In this document: positions 32,787 to 41,203 of the stretch, one piece after another | How the letters are laid out: the number at the start of each line of letters is the position of its first letter | Position numbering within the stretch: position 1 is the first letter of the stretch | Assembly: GCF_003428875.1 (NCBI RefSeq) | Contig: NZ_QQRS01000004.1 | Span: 248,001-312,000, forward strand | Reading direction: 5' to 3' | Length of the DNA stretch: 64,000 nucleotides | Source of the DNA: Planomicrobium okeanokoites | GTDB taxonomy: Bacteria > Bacillota > Bacilli > Bacillales_A > Planococcaceae | Made by a program: the position numbers and the translations under genes | Notes under the pieces: model-generated | Seen by the model: only the letters and a program-made list of their open reading frames with translations | What the model was told of the DNA's origin: nothing | Database searches by the model: none

Positions 32787-33284
32787 ATGAAAAAAGTTTT
32801 GATTTTGTCCGACACCCATATCCCTGCAAGAGCAAAGCAACTTCCGAAAATCCTTTTGGACGCCTGTGAGGAGGCAGACTTGATCTTACATGCAGGGGAT
32901 TGGCAAAACCTTGACGTCTTCTTTGAGCTCTCTGCTTATACAGAAACTATCGGCGTCGCGGGAAATGTCGATCCGTGGGAAATAGTCGACCGCTTCGGCA
33001 AAAAGAAAATTGTTACTGTGGAGAACTTGAAAATAGGAATCGTGCACGGGGATGGCACAGGTAAAACTACCGAACAGCGCGCTGTCGAAGCTTTTGCCGA
33101 AGATGAAGTCGATTTGATTGTTTTCGGCCACTCTCACATACCGCTGATGAAAGAAATAAATGGGGTGACTCTTTTCAACCCCGGTTCCCCGACAGATAAA
33201 CGCCGTCAGCCGCAATATTCCTTTGGCCTGTTAGAAGTGGGTGAAAAGTGGACAGTGCAGCATATTTTCTTTGATAAAGAATAG
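32787..33284 (+). CDS. YfcE/MJ0936-type metallophosphoesterase
   Basis: A 165-residue calcineurin-like phosphoesterase. Metal ligands are Asp8 and His10 (SDTHIP), Asp37 (HAGDW), Asn about 60 (AGNVDPW), His about 87 (IVHGDG) and the pair in FGHSHIP (about 111-117). This is the small MJ0936/YfcE class that hydrolyses phosphodiesters in vitro. ATG 32787 follows GGAGGCATTTGCTG. It is divergent from the small membrane protein, with the dyad pair between. Confidence 0.85.
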   Translation: MKKVLILSDTHIPARAKQLPKILLDACEEADLILHAGDWQNLDVFFELSAYTETIGVAGNVDPWEIVDRFGKKKIVTVENLKIGIVHGDGTGKTTEQRAVEAFAEDEVDLIVFGHSHIPLMKEINGVTLFNPGSPTDKRRQPQYSFGLLEVGEKWTVQHIFFDKE

Positions 33285-33295
33285 AAGTTAAGGCA

Positions 33296-33335
33296 CAAAA
33301 ACCGGAGCTCCTGATAAAGAGGTCCGGTTTTTTAT
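33296..33335 (+). terminator. Rho-independent terminator
   Basis: AAAAACCGGAG pairs with GGTCCGGTTTTTT with an internal AGCTCCT/AGAGGT stem. Confidence 0.75.
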
Positions 33336-33365
33336 AATGCCATAATATTTTAAATGTCATTTGAA

Positions 33366-33758
33366 TTATTTCGGTGAATGATCGATCGACAATAATCCCT
33401 CTGCCGGATTCTCCCGCTGCGATTTAAGAAATTGTAAAAACTCCTGTGGATTCCCACGTGAAATATAAGACATTTCCATGTGTCCGCCGTCGATAAGGTG
33501 AATAATCATATTCACCGTTCCCGTCAGTTCCGCTTCTGCTTCTGCAACTTCACTCAGAGGAACTTCCATTACATAGGAGTCTTCTCCTGTACCGCCACTT
33601 TTAAAGACTAATGATTCTTCACTTGCCGCAAGCAACCCTTTAAATCCATCCACTTTATCAGATCGGCTTGTATGAAAAATACCGAAAATCCAATGGTCAA
33701 TCGAAGCGTTCGGCTTATTTTCTTTTAACTCTTTGAGCATTTTTGCCGGATGTGCCAT
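33366..33758 (-). CDS. PH-domain-like small cytoplasmic protein
   Basis: A 130-residue soluble protein. The segment GLLAASEESLVFKSGG...SYVMEVPLSEVAEAEAELTGTVNMIIHLI...GHMEMSYISRGNPQEFLQFLKSQ (about 42-116) follows the bacterial PH-like (YokE) pattern: a strand with L-A-[TS]-x-x-x-L-x-F, a P-L/I-x-x-[IV] step and a C-terminal helix. Function is unknown. GGAGGCGTTTTT precedes the ATG. Confidence 0.55.
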   Translation of the reverse strand: MAHPAKMLKELKENKPNASIDHWIFGIFHTSRSDKVDGFKGLLAASEESLVFKSGGTGEDSYVMEVPLSEVAEAEAELTGTVNMIIHLIDGGHMEMSYISRGNPQEFLQFLKSQRENPAEGLLSIDHSPK

Positions 33759-33918
33759 AAAAACGCCTCCGTATATTGTAATTACCTATATTATACAATC
33801 TGTTAGACCATTTATATGTTTTATTTCTGTTACAAATGTTTCATTCTTACTAATTATGGGTTCAAGATTTTGGAATTCCGGGTATTGAAAAGAAAAATCT
33901 AATGAGGAGAGGTAGATT

Positions 33919-35121
33919 ATGCCGATGCGCCTGGAACTGGAATTACTTGAACAAACCGATACCTCGATATTTTTCATCTGGTCAAATACCGGAGGCACCT
34001 GCCGGCTAGAACGCGATGGAAAAGTAATATATAAAGGCACAGACAATTCTTTCAAAGATGAAGGGCTGACGCCAGGTGAAATGTATATTTACTCCATCGA
34101 AAGGCTGGACCTTGATGAAAAAGTGATTGACCGAATCAAACTGCAGACGGGAACTGAAAATTATCTGGATGATTTTATCAATCGCCTTCAGCAAATCACC
34201 GTAAGTACGATTGTCTCTGATTCAAAAATCGCCATTGCCTGGGGAGCAATTGATGGCATTGCCAGTTTTGATATTTACCGTGATGGCGAATTCATAACGG
34301 ATACTGATAAAAATCAGTTCACGGATTTGGAAGCGGACAGCAAGAAAGCCTATACGTATTGGGTGCACGGCAAGCGGCCGCTGGAGAAATCCGAAGAAAA
34401 GATGAAACACAGAAAATCATTACTGGCGACAGTTTTCGGCATGGTCAATGTGAGATCATCACAGGAGCAGGCGGCGATGGAAGAATTCTGGATTATTAAA
34501 CGTGTAGCCAAGAGGGAACAGTTATTGGCTGAACAGCCGACCCAAAAAGATCATATCCAGCAACCTGAATGGCAGCTGCGCTATTTAACATTCATTGGAG
34601 AAGAAATAATGCCAAACCCAAACCTCATGTCCTTAAACCGCTTTTTTAAAGGGGATGGCCGCAGCTTTGATCCCGTGTCGCCTGAATACAGAACACGCGT
34701 CGACCTGAGTGTCCGGTTTACCGAAGATGGGGCTTTAGTGGATTGTTCAAAAGATGTGGGAACAACCACAGCCTATAATTGGAGAAAAAAATTCCGCAAA
34801 GCAGATGTCGCTTCTGCGGCGGGCATCGAATTGAAAGAAGTAAAAGAAGACCACCATAAAATTGCCATCGATCTGAAGCATTCCGTTGGCAACCCTTTAG
34901 TTGCTTCACCGGACATCGATTATCAGCTAACCGCAAACTTTTACCGGAACGGCGTCTATGACATTATCGGCATCCACGACCAGGCTCCCAATCATGAAGT
35001 ATATCTGAAGAGCGGACGCAATGCGGAGTGGGGGCAAATCCATGAAGCCGAGGATAAAGGATTATCCTGGATGGCAGGTCCCATTGCCAGCCAATATTGG
35101 CGGATCAGTAATTTTGAGTAA
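33919..35121 (+). CDS. fibronectin-like / DUF3238-like protein
   Basis: A 400-residue protein without signal peptide. Two Fn3-like beta domains come first (about 3-75, with GLTPGEMYIYSIERLD; about 93-155, with SFDIYRDGEFITDTDKNQFTDLEADSKKAYTYWVHG), then a linker and a C-terminal domain (about 215-400) containing FFKGDGRSFDPVSPEYRTRVDLSVRF and GTTTAYNWRK, which resembles DUF3238 of Bacilli. Function is unknown; the modular build suggests binding to something at the cell surface or a target protein. Palindromic elements follow immediately after its stop. Confidence 0.6.
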   Translation: MPMRLELELLEQTDTSIFFIWSNTGGTCRLERDGKVIYKGTDNSFKDEGLTPGEMYIYSIERLDLDEKVIDRIKLQTGTENYLDDFINRLQQITVSTIVSDSKIAIAWGAIDGIASFDIYRDGEFITDTDKNQFTDLEADSKKAYTYWVHGKRPLEKSEEKMKHRKSLLATVFGMVNVRSSQEQAAMEEFWIIKRVAKREQLLAEQPTQKDHIQQPEWQLRYLTFIGEEIMPNPNLMSLNRFFKGDGRSFDPVSPEYRTRVDLSVRFTEDGALVDCSKDVGTTTAYNWRKKFRKADVASAAGIELKEVKEDHHKIAIDLKHSVGNPLVASPDIDYQLTANFYRNGVYDIIGIHDQAPNHEVYLKSGRNAEWGQIHEAEDKGLSWMAGPIASQYWRISNFE

Positions 35122-35246
35122 GGAAAAGCGACTGCGCCCGCTTAGCTCTGAAAGGCATAAGACAGAACAGCAGAGTGGCGCTCTTCGCCACGGCAGCTGG
35201 GCTGGCTTATGACCCGAAGAGCTGGGCCGCAGGAGTCTGGACACTG
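35122..35246. repeat. palindromic intergenic repeat element 1
   Basis: The stretch pairs over its length: CTTAGCTCT...GGCATAAGAC (35150-35162 region) with GGCTTATGACCC...AGAGCTGGG, around an inner GTGGCG/CGCCAC hairpin. It begins directly after the stop of the preceding gene with AAAAGCGACTGCG, repeated at 35247. I recall near-identical intergenic elements in Bacillaceae genomes. Confidence 0.65.
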
Positions 35247-35385
35247 AAAAGCGACTGCGAAGAGATGAACCAAATAGAATTTGGGACATCTCTTTGCGAC
35301 GAAGCAGCGAAGCGATGCAGGAGCACGGTTCCGAATTGGTTTAGCGAGTTTTCGCCACAGCAGACTCAAAAAGCGGAAACGCCCA
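35247..35385. repeat. palindromic intergenic repeat element 2
   Basis: It starts with the same AAAAGCGACTGCG as element 1, then pairs GCGAAGAGATG with CATCTCTTTGCG around a 17-base loop with CAAAT/ATTTG. The remainder is purine-rich with no coding signals. Together the two elements fill the gap before the next convergent gene. Confidence 0.55.
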
Positions 35386-35399
35386 ATGGAAACCAGACA

Positions 35400-35447
35400 C
35401 AAAAAAGCCAGGATAGAAAGGCAATCGCTTTTCCATCCAGGCTCTCT
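35400..35447 (-). terminator. Rho-independent terminator of yuxK-like gene
   Basis: Minus-strand AGCCTGGATGGAAA pairs with TTTCTATCCTGGCT followed by TTTTTTG. Confidence 0.85.
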
Positions 35448-35452
35448 TATTT

Positions 35453-35851
35453 TCATTTATCCAAAAATCGTTTGCGGATATGCGGCGGCGGCAACATGCA
35501 GCTATTCAGCTTTCCAAATACTTTGTAGCGGTTATTGGCAATAACGTCATATGCGCCATCACGGATCACTGCAGGAAATGGCCGGAGGTGGTATGCCAAT
35601 TTCCACAAACCTGTAAAATGATGGGAAATCAGCAGCGCTCCTTCAGATTTAACATAGGCTTCCCCATTCTCTATAAGAACAAGACTGTCGACATCGTCCG
35701 GTATATTGTGTTCACGCGACAGCTTTTCACCTACTTCACTTTGCAGCGAAGCAAATTGGAAATAGCCTGCCGGGTCATGATTGATGATGAATTGGACACT
35801 TGAATCGCAAAAATTGCAATCGCCATCAAACAGCACTATTGCATGGTCCAT
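35453..35851 (-). CDS. DCC family thiol-disulfide oxidoreductase (YuxK-like)
   Basis: A 132-residue DUF393 protein. The N-terminal FDGDCNFCDSSVQFI (about 8-22) carries the DxxCxxC motif that names the family, and SEGALLISHHFTGLWKLAYHLRPFPAVIRDGAYDVIANNRYKVFGK (about 68-115, in part) is the typical remainder. Predicted to have a thioredoxin-like fold; substrate unknown. GAGGAGGAAAAG precedes the ATG. Confidence 0.85.
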   Translation of the reverse strand: MDHAIVLFDGDCNFCDSSVQFIINHDPAGYFQFASLQSEVGEKLSREHNIPDDVDSLVLIENGEAYVKSEGALLISHHFTGLWKLAYHLRPFPAVIRDGAYDVIANNRYKVFGKLNSCMLPPPHIRKRFLDK

Positions 35852-35916
35852 TGTCTTTTCCTCCTCTGCAAAACGTCTTAGGTTTATAAATAGCCTTTAT
35901 GGTTTCTATCTAAACC

Positions 35917-36267
35917 CTACACGGCTGCCACAGTGCCTTGATGGAAAAATAACTTCCAGCCATTCGGCCGTTTTTTCCAGACAGAACTGCGGATTGTGTT
36001 TCTGCCAGTTGTCTTATTTTTAATACGGTACGTTGTCAAAACCGCTTCTTCGCCCAACTGGTGCATTTTGAAATCAGAGAGTTCCATGTGATCGGGACTT
36101 AAGGGATGATCTCCGTCATATTCTGATCTCAGAATAATTCCGCCGCTGCTGCCGAACTCGTAAAATTCATCATCCAGCACTTCCGCCAGCTTTTCTTGGG
36201 ATATTCGAACATCCGGCGAAATATGCCGGCACTCCAATTCATAGATTTCACGTTCCAAATCTTTCAT
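35917..36267 (-). CDS. DUF4440 / NTF2-like protein
   Basis: A 116-residue protein of the SnoaL/NTF2-like cone fold. ELECRHISPDVRISQEKLAEVLDDEFYEFGSSGGI (about 7-42) and TTYRIKNKTTGRNTIRSSVWKKRPNGWKLFFHQGT (about 78-112) match DUF4440, where RSSVW...W+L.FHQGT is the end motif. Function is unknown. The ATG at 36267 has a GGGGGG-type site upstream; the longer frame from 36312 lacks one. Confidence 0.75.
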   Translation of the reverse strand: MKDLEREIYELECRHISPDVRISQEKLAEVLDDEFYEFGSSGGIILRSEYDGDHPLSPDHMELSDFKMHQLGEEAVLTTYRIKNKTTGRNTIRSSVWKKRPNGWKLFFHQGTVAAV

Positions 36268-36349
36268 CCAGTACCCCCCTGTCATATTTCCCGGGAAATA
36301 TTTAATTCCCATTTATAATTAAACAATACCTCTTAATACTGGAATAGGA

Positions 36350-36380
36350 AATACCCCGGTCACGAAAGACCGGGGTATTA
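36350..36380. terminator. Rho-independent terminator
   Basis: AATACCCCGGTC pairs perfectly with GACCGGGGTATT directly after the stop of the zinc-finger gene on the minus strand; the T tract is short. Confidence 0.75.
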
Positions 36381-36381
36381 A

Positions 36382-36930
36382 TCAATCCTTATCGTCTTCA
36401 TTTTCGCCATCGTAGAAATCTTTCATCTGTTCATCATCGCCAGGCTGGTCCTGCGGTCCATCTGATGATCCGAAATCTTCAACATCTTCAAAGCTATTAT
36501 TGAAGTCCCGGACTCTTCCATCCTCTTTTTCAACTGGCTGGTCCGTTGAACCCTGTAGCACTTCTTCTTCAACAGGACGGCTTTCGAGATCCAGTTCTTC
36601 ATCTGCGTGGTCGATGCATGTCAATGCTGTCGGCAAAGCTTCCATGCGTTCAAAAGGGATTTCCTTGCCGCAGACTGCACATTTACCATATGTTCCATCT
36701 TCCATTGCAGATAGCGCTGCTTTGATGTCTTCTATTTCTTCTTCTTTGAACTGCGTCAATGCCATCCCTCTTTCCTGGTCGAAAAGATCTGTCGCATTAT
36801 CCGCTGGGTGATTATCATAATTTGAGAGTTCCGTTCTTTCAAACTCCTCTGTATGCTCTACGCGATCTTCCAAAGTCTCTAATTGGTCAGTCAATTGTTT
36901 CTTCAATTGTTTCATCTGTTGGTCAGTCAT
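36382..36930 (-). CDS. TraR/DksA zinc-finger protein (YteA-like)
   Basis: A 182-residue acidic protein. A coiled-coil N-terminus (about 1-80) is followed by the zinc-finger segment YGKCAVCGKEIPFERMEALPTALTCIDHAD (about 81-111; ligands Cys84, Cys87 and later Cys-x2-His in place of Cys-x2-Cys), then a long acidic, disordered tail (about 112-182). The fold resembles DksA and the Bacillus YteA family. DksA-like proteins bind RNA polymerase, but YteA function is unknown. GAGGAGGAATCGGC precedes the ATG. Confidence 0.8.
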   Translation of the reverse strand: MTDQQMKQLKKQLTDQLETLEDRVEHTEEFERTELSNYDNHPADNATDLFDQERGMALTQFKEEEIEDIKAALSAMEDGTYGKCAVCGKEIPFERMEALPTALTCIDHADEELDLESRPVEEEVLQGSTDQPVEKEDGRVRDFNNSFEDVEDFGSSDGPQDQPGDDEQMKDFYDGENEDDKD

Positions 36931-36997
36931 GCCGATTCCTCCTCAAAAACTACTTGTTCTGTATATTTCCTAATTGAGAGAAATCAAACCTGTCCGT

Positions 36998-37930
36998 TCA
37001 ATCATCAAACCGGTCAAGCAGGCTCAATAAGTATTCATCAAGACGGTGGCGGATCAGCTCATCCGATAATCCGGTCATGCCGAGGCCCGTCCATCCTTCG
37101 TAGACTTTTGGCGGACCGTCCAACGTATCCGTCAACGATAAAAGATCCCAGTAAGGATCGTAGCGGAAAGTGTCATCCGCGTATTTGATATACGATTCCA
37201 GAAAATCATCTGCTGCAGACAGTCCATACAATTGCGTCAGGTTCACCCGGCAGTGGCCAACGTCCACTCCAGCAGGTCCGCGGCAGGCATTAACCCAGTC
37301 CACCACTCCAGAAATTTCTCCATTCTGCCAAAGAATATTGGCGGGATGATAGTCTCGGTGAATCAAGCAATATTCCGGCCGCGGACGGACTCCTGCAACG
37401 ATATAAAAAGCCCGCATCCAGTCATCCTGGAATTTCGACCATAATGGTTTTTCCAACCTTAACGCATCGTTATAGGAAAAATACTCATATTCGAAATCCC
37501 CGGCTTTCTGCTGATGAATCTCCACCAGGCACTTAGCCATCTTATCCAGCCAGTCTGCTCTGTCTGAAGGCTGTAAAATAGTATCTCCGGCAAGTTTTGT
37601 CATCAGCACCGCAGGCATTCCACACTCTTCACCGGTTTCATCAAATGCGATAATTTCCGGCGATGGTATTGAGAGAGCCGCTGCTTGCCGGAGGCTTCCC
37701 GCTTCGTGTCTGGCCAGATCCGGTTCCATCTCCAACCAGTCTTTTTTATGGAACAATCGAAGAATCAAATTCCCTTGCCGACTTTCATCCTGAAAAGGGA
37801 TATCGAATACAAGCGAAGAAGTACCTCCCTGCAGCCTCTTTATCCCTTCTCTTTTCACTGGCTTTTCAATAATCGCTTCAGTCCACTCGATGCTTTCTGA
37901 AGTCGGTTCCTTATAATTTTGTATGTTCAT
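36998..37930 (-). CDS. aminoglycoside phosphotransferase-family kinase
   Basis: A 310-residue protein with the APH/choline-kinase fold. GGTSSLVFDIPF is the nucleotide loop, LIHRDYHPANILW (about 189-201) the catalytic loop with Asp, and GVVDWVNACRGPAGVDVGHCRVNL (about 207-230) the metal-binding DFG-like segment. Many Bacillus proteins of this family have no known antibiotic or small-molecule substrate, so resistance should not be inferred. The ATG at 37930 follows GTGGTGAGACC. It is monocistronic. Confidence 0.75.
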   Translation of the reverse strand: MNIQNYKEPTSESIEWTEAIIEKPVKREGIKRLQGGTSSLVFDIPFQDESRQGNLILRLFHKKDWLEMEPDLARHEAGSLRQAAALSIPSPEIIAFDETGEECGMPAVLMTKLAGDTILQPSDRADWLDKMAKCLVEIHQQKAGDFEYEYFSYNDALRLEKPLWSKFQDDWMRAFYIVAGVRPRPEYCLIHRDYHPANILWQNGEISGVVDWVNACRGPAGVDVGHCRVNLTQLYGLSAADDFLESYIKYADDTFRYDPYWDLLSLTDTLDGPPKVYEGWTGLGMTGLSDELIRHRLDEYLLSLLDRFDD

Positions 37931-38139
37931 AGGTCTCACCACTTTCTCACTTTAGGAACATGGATTATATCTCCACTTCATCTTATAACACATCATCGAT
38001 GACTTCACTCTCCAGCCATCGCAGACTGTATCAGCGTTTAGGCAGAGACTGGAAGGGTATGCTTTTTATATATTATAAATCGCAAATTCACTGCTTTTTT
38101 CAGCCATTCGGCTTCATTTCATAAGGAGGATAAAAATCG

Positions 38140-39447
38140 ATGAGAGTTAAAAAACCTATTCCAAAAGCCAAAGAGTTCGACAGCACGATGCATTTGATCA
38201 ATGAAGGCTTCAACTTCCTGCCAAGCCGCCGTAAAGAATTGGAGTCAGATATCTTCGAAGCGCGTTTACTTGGCAAGAAATCTCTTTGCATCGCCGGGGA
38301 AGAAGCGGCGGCAGTTTTCTATGACAATAAGTATTTCAAGCGGGAAGGTGCGGCTCCAAAACCGCTGAAGAAGACCTTGCTCGGGGAAGGCGGACTGCAT
38401 GGACGCGACGGCGAAGACCACCATCACCAAAAGCGCATGTTCTTATCCATGATGACGCCTGAAAGACTGGAAGATATGAAACGGTTGGCGATAGAAGAGC
38501 TGGATAAAAAAGCAGCACAATGGGAAACGATGGACGAAGTCCTGCTGCTCGATGAAATAGAAGAAGTGCTGGCGCGTTCAGTCATGAATTGGGCAGGACT
38601 GCCTTTAAAAGAAAGCGAAGTAAAGCAACGGACGCAGGAACTTGTTGCAATGGTGGACTCTTTCGGCGGATCTCTCACCCGGTTCAAAGAAGGGGCTGAA
38701 GCACGGAAGAGCCATGAAGCATGGCTGAAAGGAATCATCCGGGACATTCGGTCACGCGTCTATTCACCGCCTTCCCATACAGCCGCGTATATTGTCGCGA
38801 TGCAAAAATCCCCGGATGGCAAATTACTCGACCTTGATGTTGCAGCTGTCGATTTGAACAATGCCTACAGACCGATTATCGCAGCCGCTTATCTGATTGT
38901 TTTCGGAGCTTTGGCTATCCATGAATACCCTGAAATGAAACCGAAATTGCAAGCCGATGAAAAAAATTTCAGTAAACTGTTCGCACAGGAAGTACGCCGC
39001 TATTATCCTTTTGCTCCAGCAATGGCTGCAAAAGCGAATCGCGATTTCATCTGGCACGGTTACCATGTAAAAGAAGGCATGCTGGTCGTACTGGATCTTT
39101 TTGGAACGAACAGGCATCCGGATCATTGGGAAAACGCTGATGAATTCATACCTGAACGCTTTGAAAACTGGAAAGGCAGCCCTTTCGCTTTCGTACCGCA
39201 AGGTGGCGGCGACCATCATGCCGGCCACCGTTGTGCCGGTGAATGGATGACCGTGATGGTGATGCAGTCCTTCTTTAAATATCTGACAGAAAATATCACG
39301 TATAAAGTGCCGGAACAGGACTTAAGTTATGATATGGCGAGAATGCCGACTATGCCAAAAAGCCGGTTCATCATCAGCGAAGTCCAAAAAATCCGTCAGT
39401 CACCTGATAACATCATCAAGCACCGTCACAGCCAGACAGTCATGTAA
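38140..39447 (+). CDS. CYP152-family cytochrome P450 (fatty acid peroxygenase/decarboxylase)
   Basis: A 435-residue soluble P450 of the CYP152 group, which use hydrogen peroxide and fatty acids. Landmarks are the substrate-binding Arg244 in NAYRPIIA, ExxR Glu284-Arg287 in QEVRRYYPFAP, PERFENWKGSPFAFVPQGGGDHHAGHRCAGEW with axial Cys365, and the distal loop LHGRDGEDHHHQKR in which His87 occupies the place of His85 of the alkene-forming OleT and of Gln85 in the hydroxylase P450-BS-beta. The following HHHQ is unusual. AAGGAGGATAAAAATCG precedes the ATG. No redox partner is adjacent, as expected for a peroxygenase. Confidence 0.88.
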   Translation: MRVKKPIPKAKEFDSTMHLINEGFNFLPSRRKELESDIFEARLLGKKSLCIAGEEAAAVFYDNKYFKREGAAPKPLKKTLLGEGGLHGRDGEDHHHQKRMFLSMMTPERLEDMKRLAIEELDKKAAQWETMDEVLLLDEIEEVLARSVMNWAGLPLKESEVKQRTQELVAMVDSFGGSLTRFKEGAEARKSHEAWLKGIIRDIRSRVYSPPSHTAAYIVAMQKSPDGKLLDLDVAAVDLNNAYRPIIAAAYLIVFGALAIHEYPEMKPKLQADEKNFSKLFAQEVRRYYPFAPAMAAKANRDFIWHGYHVKEGMLVVLDLFGTNRHPDHWENADEFIPERFENWKGSPFAFVPQGGGDHHAGHRCAGEWMTVMVMQSFFKYLTENITYKVPEQDLSYDMARMPTMPKSRFIISEVQKIRQSPDNIIKHRHSQTVM

Positions 39448-39483
39448 AAAAGTGTATATTTAATCTCAGCAAATTCCAGATTC

Positions 39484-39515
39484 AAAAAAAGCCCTTTCTC
39501 AAGGGCTTTTTTTTG
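39484..39515 (+). terminator. Rho-independent terminator
   Basis: AAAAAAGCCCTTTC pairs with AAGGGCTTTTTTTT. Confidence 0.85.
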
Positions 39516-39551
39516 CGGTTATTTAATAGAAAAACAAACACTTACCAAAGG

Positions 39552-40454
39552 TTATACTTTTAACTCTTGATGGCTGAAGCCAGGTTTTTCAATCTGGATT
39601 GTTGTGTGTTCAATTTTGCAGTTTTTATTGACCAGCGCCACAGCTTCTTTTAAGATTTCTTGTTCCTTTGCGTGTTCTTGTATATCCAAATGGCAGGTCA
39701 GCAAATCCATACCGGAAGTGATCGTCCAAATATGGAGATCATGGACATCCTGCACCCCATCAATGCCCATAAGCATCCTTCTGACTTCTGCCACATTGAC
39801 CGTAACAGGCGAGCCTTCCATTAAAATATGTATGCTGTTCTGCAATACACCCCATGCGCTCTTCAAAATCAGCAAAGCCACTAAAACCGATATAAGCGGA
39901 TCGGCAATGGTCCAGTCGAACAATAGGATCAACACCCCGGCAATAATGGCACCGACTGAACCCAATGCATCTCCAATTACATGGAGATAAGCGCTTTTCA
40001 TATTCAAATTGCCTTCGACATCCGCTTGTCTGCTGATCACCCAGGCGCTCAGAATGTTTGCCAACAGCCCAATGGCTGCAATTGCCAGCATCCATCCACC
40101 CATTACCTCCGGTGGGTTATAGAAACGCTCGACTGCTTCGTATATGATGAAGCCAGCCATAACAAAAAGTGTGATGCCATTGAAAAACGCCGCAAGGATC
40201 TCAAAACGGTAATAGCCGTAAGTCTTGTTGGCAGAAGCGGCTCTGCCCGCAAACCAGATAGCTCCAAGGCTCAGGAGCAGTGATGCGGCATCTGACAGCA
40301 TGTGTCCGCTGTCTGCAATGAGCGCAAGGCTATTTGTGAAAAGACCCCCGAAGAACTCCAGCAGCATAATGGAAACAGTAATGATCAAAGCCAATATCAA
40401 CGCTTTCTTATTGCCGCTCCTCGCGGTTTCAAAATGGTCATGGTCATGCGCCAC
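39552..40454 (-). CDS. czcD: cation diffusion facilitator (CzcD type)
   Basis: A 300-residue zinc/cobalt exporter. The His/Asp-rich start AHDHDHFE is followed by six helices (about 20-205) with metal-site signatures LIADSGHMLSDAASLLLSL (helix 2) and HVIGDALGSVGAIIAG (helix 5), and a cytoplasmic domain with VHDLHIWTITSGMDLLTCHL. It exchanges Zn(II) or similar for protons. A GTG start at 40454, behind GGGAGAGAGGAAAA, is chosen over the ATG 10 codons upstream because that one lacks a ribosome site. It is divergent from the preQ1-controlled operon. Confidence 0.85.
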   Translation of the reverse strand: MAHDHDHFETARSGNKKALILALIITVSIMLLEFFGGLFTNSLALIADSGHMLSDAASLLLSLGAIWFAGRAASANKTYGYYRFEILAAFFNGITLFVMAGFIIYEAVERFYNPPEVMGGWMLAIAAIGLLANILSAWVISRQADVEGNLNMKSAYLHVIGDALGSVGAIIAGVLILLFDWTIADPLISVLVALLILKSAWGVLQNSIHILMEGSPVTVNVAEVRRMLMGIDGVQDVHDLHIWTITSGMDLLTCHLDIQEHAKEQEILKEAVALVNKNCKIEHTTIQIEKPGFSHQELKV

Positions 40455-40501
40455 TTTTCCTCTCTCCCTTCCTGTTATCGTCATTTTAGCAAAAAAGGTG
40501 A

Positions 40502-40530
40502 TTGACAGCGAACTCCGGTTCTTATACGAT
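40502..40530 (+). promoter_or_regulatory. promoter of queF operon
   Basis: -35 TTGACA (40502-40507), 17-base spacer and -10 TACGAT (40525-40530) precede the riboswitch by about 30 bases. Confidence 0.7.
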
Positions 40531-40558
40531 GGTTAAGGAAATTAAATAACCCGGTGAC

Positions 40559-40600
40559 GGGAGAGGTTCATAGCATTTCACCCTCTATAAAAAACTATGG
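40559..40600 (+). promoter_or_regulatory. preQ1-I riboswitch aptamer
   Basis: GAGAGGTTCATAGCATTTCA, then CCCTCTATAAAAAACTA, matches the preQ1-I consensus AGAGGTTCTAGC...ACCCTCTATAAAAAACTA: stem AGAGG/CCTCT, a loop with GTTC.TAGC and the A-rich tail that forms the H-type pseudoknot. It is followed by an intrinsic terminator, so preQ1 would end transcription early. The downstream genes are queF and a queuosine-precursor transporter, as expected. Confidence 0.93.
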
Positions 40601-40610
40601 ATTTTGAAAT

Positions 40611-40648
40611 TCAGCCAAATCCACATGCGATTTGGCTTTTTCTTTTTC
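40611..40648 (+). terminator. preQ1-responsive terminator
   Basis: AGCCAAATC pairs with GATTTGGCT followed by TTTTCTTTTT, 12 bases after the aptamer. Confidence 0.85.
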
Positions 40649-40696
40649 CCTTTTTTATAGCCTCTCCCGAAACTGCATTCGAGGAGGCTTTTTTTA

Positions 40697-41191
40697 ATGG
40701 CAGGAAGAAATGAAGACACATTGGACCACTTAACATTGCTTGGCAATCAGGACACAAAATATAAATATGAATACGCTCCGGAAGTTTTGGAAGCAATCGA
40801 CAATATGCATTCACGCGATTATTTCGTGAAATTCAATAACCCGGAATTTACATCCCTGTGTCCGCAGACCGGCCAGCCGGATTTCGCAACGATTTACTTG
40901 AGCTTTATTCCCGATAAGAAATTGGTGGAAAGCAAATCGCTGAAATTATATTTCTTCAGTTTCCGCAACCATGGGGATTTCCATGAAGATGTGGTCAACA
41001 TCATCATGAATGACCTGATCGATCTGCTGGACCCCCGTTATATCGAAGTCTGGGGAAAATTCACTCCCCGCGGCGGATTGTCGATCGATCCATACACGAA
41101 TTACGGCAAGCCTGGAACAAAATATGAAGAAATGGCATCGTACCGGATGATGAATCATGACATGAATCCTGAAACGATCACCAATCGATAA
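40697..41191 (+). CDS. queF: NADPH-dependent 7-cyano-7-deazaguanine reductase
   Basis: A 164-residue T-fold enzyme that reduces preQ0 to preQ1 for queuosine tRNA modification. It contains the type-I QueF signature: Cys56 in [18 protein letters not shown], the residue that forms the thioimide, and [24 protein letters not shown] (about 78-101) which holds the NADPH-binding E(S/L)K(S/A)xK(L/Y)Yxxx motif. Length fits the short Bacillus type. It is preceded by the riboswitch and a GAGGAGGC site and followed by a transporter 12 bases downstream. Confidence 0.94.
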   Translation: MAGRNEDTLDHLTLLGNQDTKYKYEYAPEVLEAIDNMHSRDYFVKFNNPEFTSLCPQTGQPDFATIYLSFIPDKKLVESKSLKLYFFSFRNHGDFHEDVVNIIMNDLIDLLDPRYIEVWGKFTPRGGLSIDPYTNYGKPGTKYEEMASYRMMNHDMNPETITNR

Positions 41192-41203
41192 GGGGGAAAA
41201 TCC

